Part shown: positions 4,587-5,328 of the stretch, piece after piece | How positions within the stretch are numbered: position 1 is the first letter of the stretch | How the letters are laid out: each line of letters begins with the position of its first letter | Source of the DNA: Thermodesulfobacteriota bacterium | Lineage (GTDB): Bacteria > Desulfobacterota > Desulfocorpusculales > Desulfocorpusculum | DNA length: 5,328 nucleotides | Assembly: GCA_028275295.1 (NCBI GenBank) | Contig: JAPWUY010000169.1 | Coordinates: forward strand, 1 to 5,328 | Direction of reading: 5' to 3' | The notes under the pieces: generated by a model | What the model saw: the letters and a program-made list of their open reading frames with translations, nothing else | The model's database searches: none | What the model was told of the DNA's origin: nothing | Program-made: the position numbers and the translations under genes

Positions 4587-5328
4587 ATGGGAAGATGGGT
4601 CTCTTCCATAGCGGGATGTGTCCTTCTTCTGAGCTTTTGGGGCGGTGTGGCCGAGGCAGGCAAGCCAGTGAGGGTGCTCCTCTTGCCCCTTCAAGTGTTC
4701 AGCCCGGAGAAGGAAACCCAAGACCTGCGGGTGCTCGTCGAGAAGGTGATTGCCACCAGATTGCAGGGTGAAGGAGACCTTCAGGTGATCCACGATCCCC
4801 AAAGGACGCCCCCCGCTCAAGGATATACCCAGGAAAGTGCGAGGGAAGAGGGAAGGAAGGCGGATGCCTCGTGGGTCATATGGGGGAGCCTCACCCAGGT
4901 TGGAAGGACACTGAGTCTGGACATGCTGGCAATGGGGATGGAAGGGCCCGAGAGACCCCTGACCATAGCTGTACATGCTCAGGACAAGGATCAGTTGCTC
5001 GGAGCCGCGGACTCAGAGGTGGACAAGGTCATATCCAAGATGGTGGAGAGGCCCAAGATTGTGGAGATCAAGGTGGAGGGGAACAGAAGGATCGGCCAGG
5101 ATGCCATCCTTCTCAAGGTAAAGAGCAGGGTGGGGGACGACTATTCTCCCTCGAGGCTTCAGGCGGATGTGAGGGAAGTGGAAAAGCTGGGTTATTTCGA
5201 CGACGTGCAGGTCTCGGTCAAGGATGTTCCGGGCGGAAAAAGCGTGAGCTTCGTTGTCAAGGAGAAGCCCACGATAAGGGAGGTCCTCATCACCGGAAAC
5301 GAGAAGATCGACACCGACAAGATAAGGG
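4587..5328 (+). CDS. bamA: Outer membrane protein assembly factor BamA, N-terminal part, with extra N-terminal domain
   Basis: The frame runs open off the right edge; 247 codons are visible. BamA is the outer-membrane barrel that folds and inserts other beta-barrel proteins, using periplasmic POTRA domains to receive clients. Residues 1-24 are a Sec signal peptide with a hydrophobic core (about 8-20) and predicted cleavage after AEA (22-24). Residues 26 to about 153 form an extra domain not found in E. coli BamA: a strand VRVLLLPLQVF (28-38), a helix, then KADASWVIWGSLTQVGRTLSLDM (91-113). This resembles TolB-N/CsgG-like alpha/beta folds. POTRA1 follows (about 157-229: IVEIKVEGNRRI and EVEKLGYFDDVQVSV), and POTRA2 begins at PTIREVLITGNEKI, the same order as in E. 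coli BamA. The remaining POTRAs and barrel lie outside the window. A TamA-like Omp85 paralogue is possible, but the position after lolD favours BamA. Confidence 0.93.
   Translation, partial: MGRWVSSIAGCVLLLSFWGGVAEAGKPVRVLLLPLQVFSPEKETQDLRVLVEKVIATRLQGEGDLQVIHDPQRTPPAQGYTQESAREEGRKADASWVIWGSLTQVGRTLSLDMLAMGMEGPERPLTIAVHAQDKDQLLGAADSEVDKVISKMVERPKIVEIKVEGNRRIGQDAILLKVKSRVGDDYSPSRLQADVREVEKLGYFDDVQVSVKDVPGGKSVSFVVKEKPTIREVLITGNEKIDTDKIR

Noticed and set aside
4608..4620. Ile-Ala-Gly-Cys (residues 8-11 of BamA) as a lipobox
   Set aside because: The hydrophobic core lies after the cysteine, not before it, and an AEA cleavage site follows at 22-24, so an ordinary Sec signal peptide fits better.

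Overview
The window reads as a chromosomal segment from a Gram-negative (diderm) bacterium, most likely a member of the former Deltaproteobacteria (Desulfobacterota, Syntrophobacteria or relatives). This rests on the gene order lysS - lolC - lolD - bamA, which I know as a recurrent arrangement in that group, and on the protein sequences. It is an inference, because no search could be run. Arginine is mostly written AGG/AGA (about three quarters of arginine codons in the first 200 codons of lysS), ATA is common for isoleucine, and the coding strand is purine-rich. This pattern is often seen in thermophiles or their relatives. All supported genes lie on the + strand.

Layout: (1) positions 1-611 hold the 3' part of a sensor histidine kinase of the NtrB/PilS/AtoS type, open at the left edge. 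(2) Positions 612-938 (327 bases) contain no convincing gene. They hold a good sigma70-type promoter candidate (635-664) and then a stretch with several strong inverted repeats, which looks like a long structured lysS leader or a small RNA. (3) Positions 939-2453 are lysS, class II lysyl-tRNA synthetase. (4) Positions 2454-2569 are a 116-base spacer with hairpins but no T-tract. (5) Positions 2570-3826 are lolC, the membrane subunit of the lipoprotein-releasing ABC transporter. (6) Positions 3879-4565 are lolD, its ATPase. (7) From 4587 to the right edge runs the start of bamA, the outer-membrane protein assembly barrel, cut off in the second POTRA domain.

How they work together: LolC and LolD form the inner-membrane machine that extracts mature lipoproteins and hands them to LolA. 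BamA inserts beta-barrel proteins into the outer membrane, and its partner lipoproteins are themselves Lol cargo. The lolC-lolD-bamA cluster is therefore an outer-membrane biogenesis module that probably continues to the right (in relatives with skp/ompH and lpx genes). lysS sits at its head and may share transcription with it.

The two most unusual points are an extra domain of about 130 residues between the signal peptide and the first POTRA of BamA, resembling TolB-N/CsgG-like alpha/beta domains, and the structured region upstream of lysS. No mobile element, CRISPR array, tRNA or rRNA was seen. The window is mostly ordinary housekeeping DNA.
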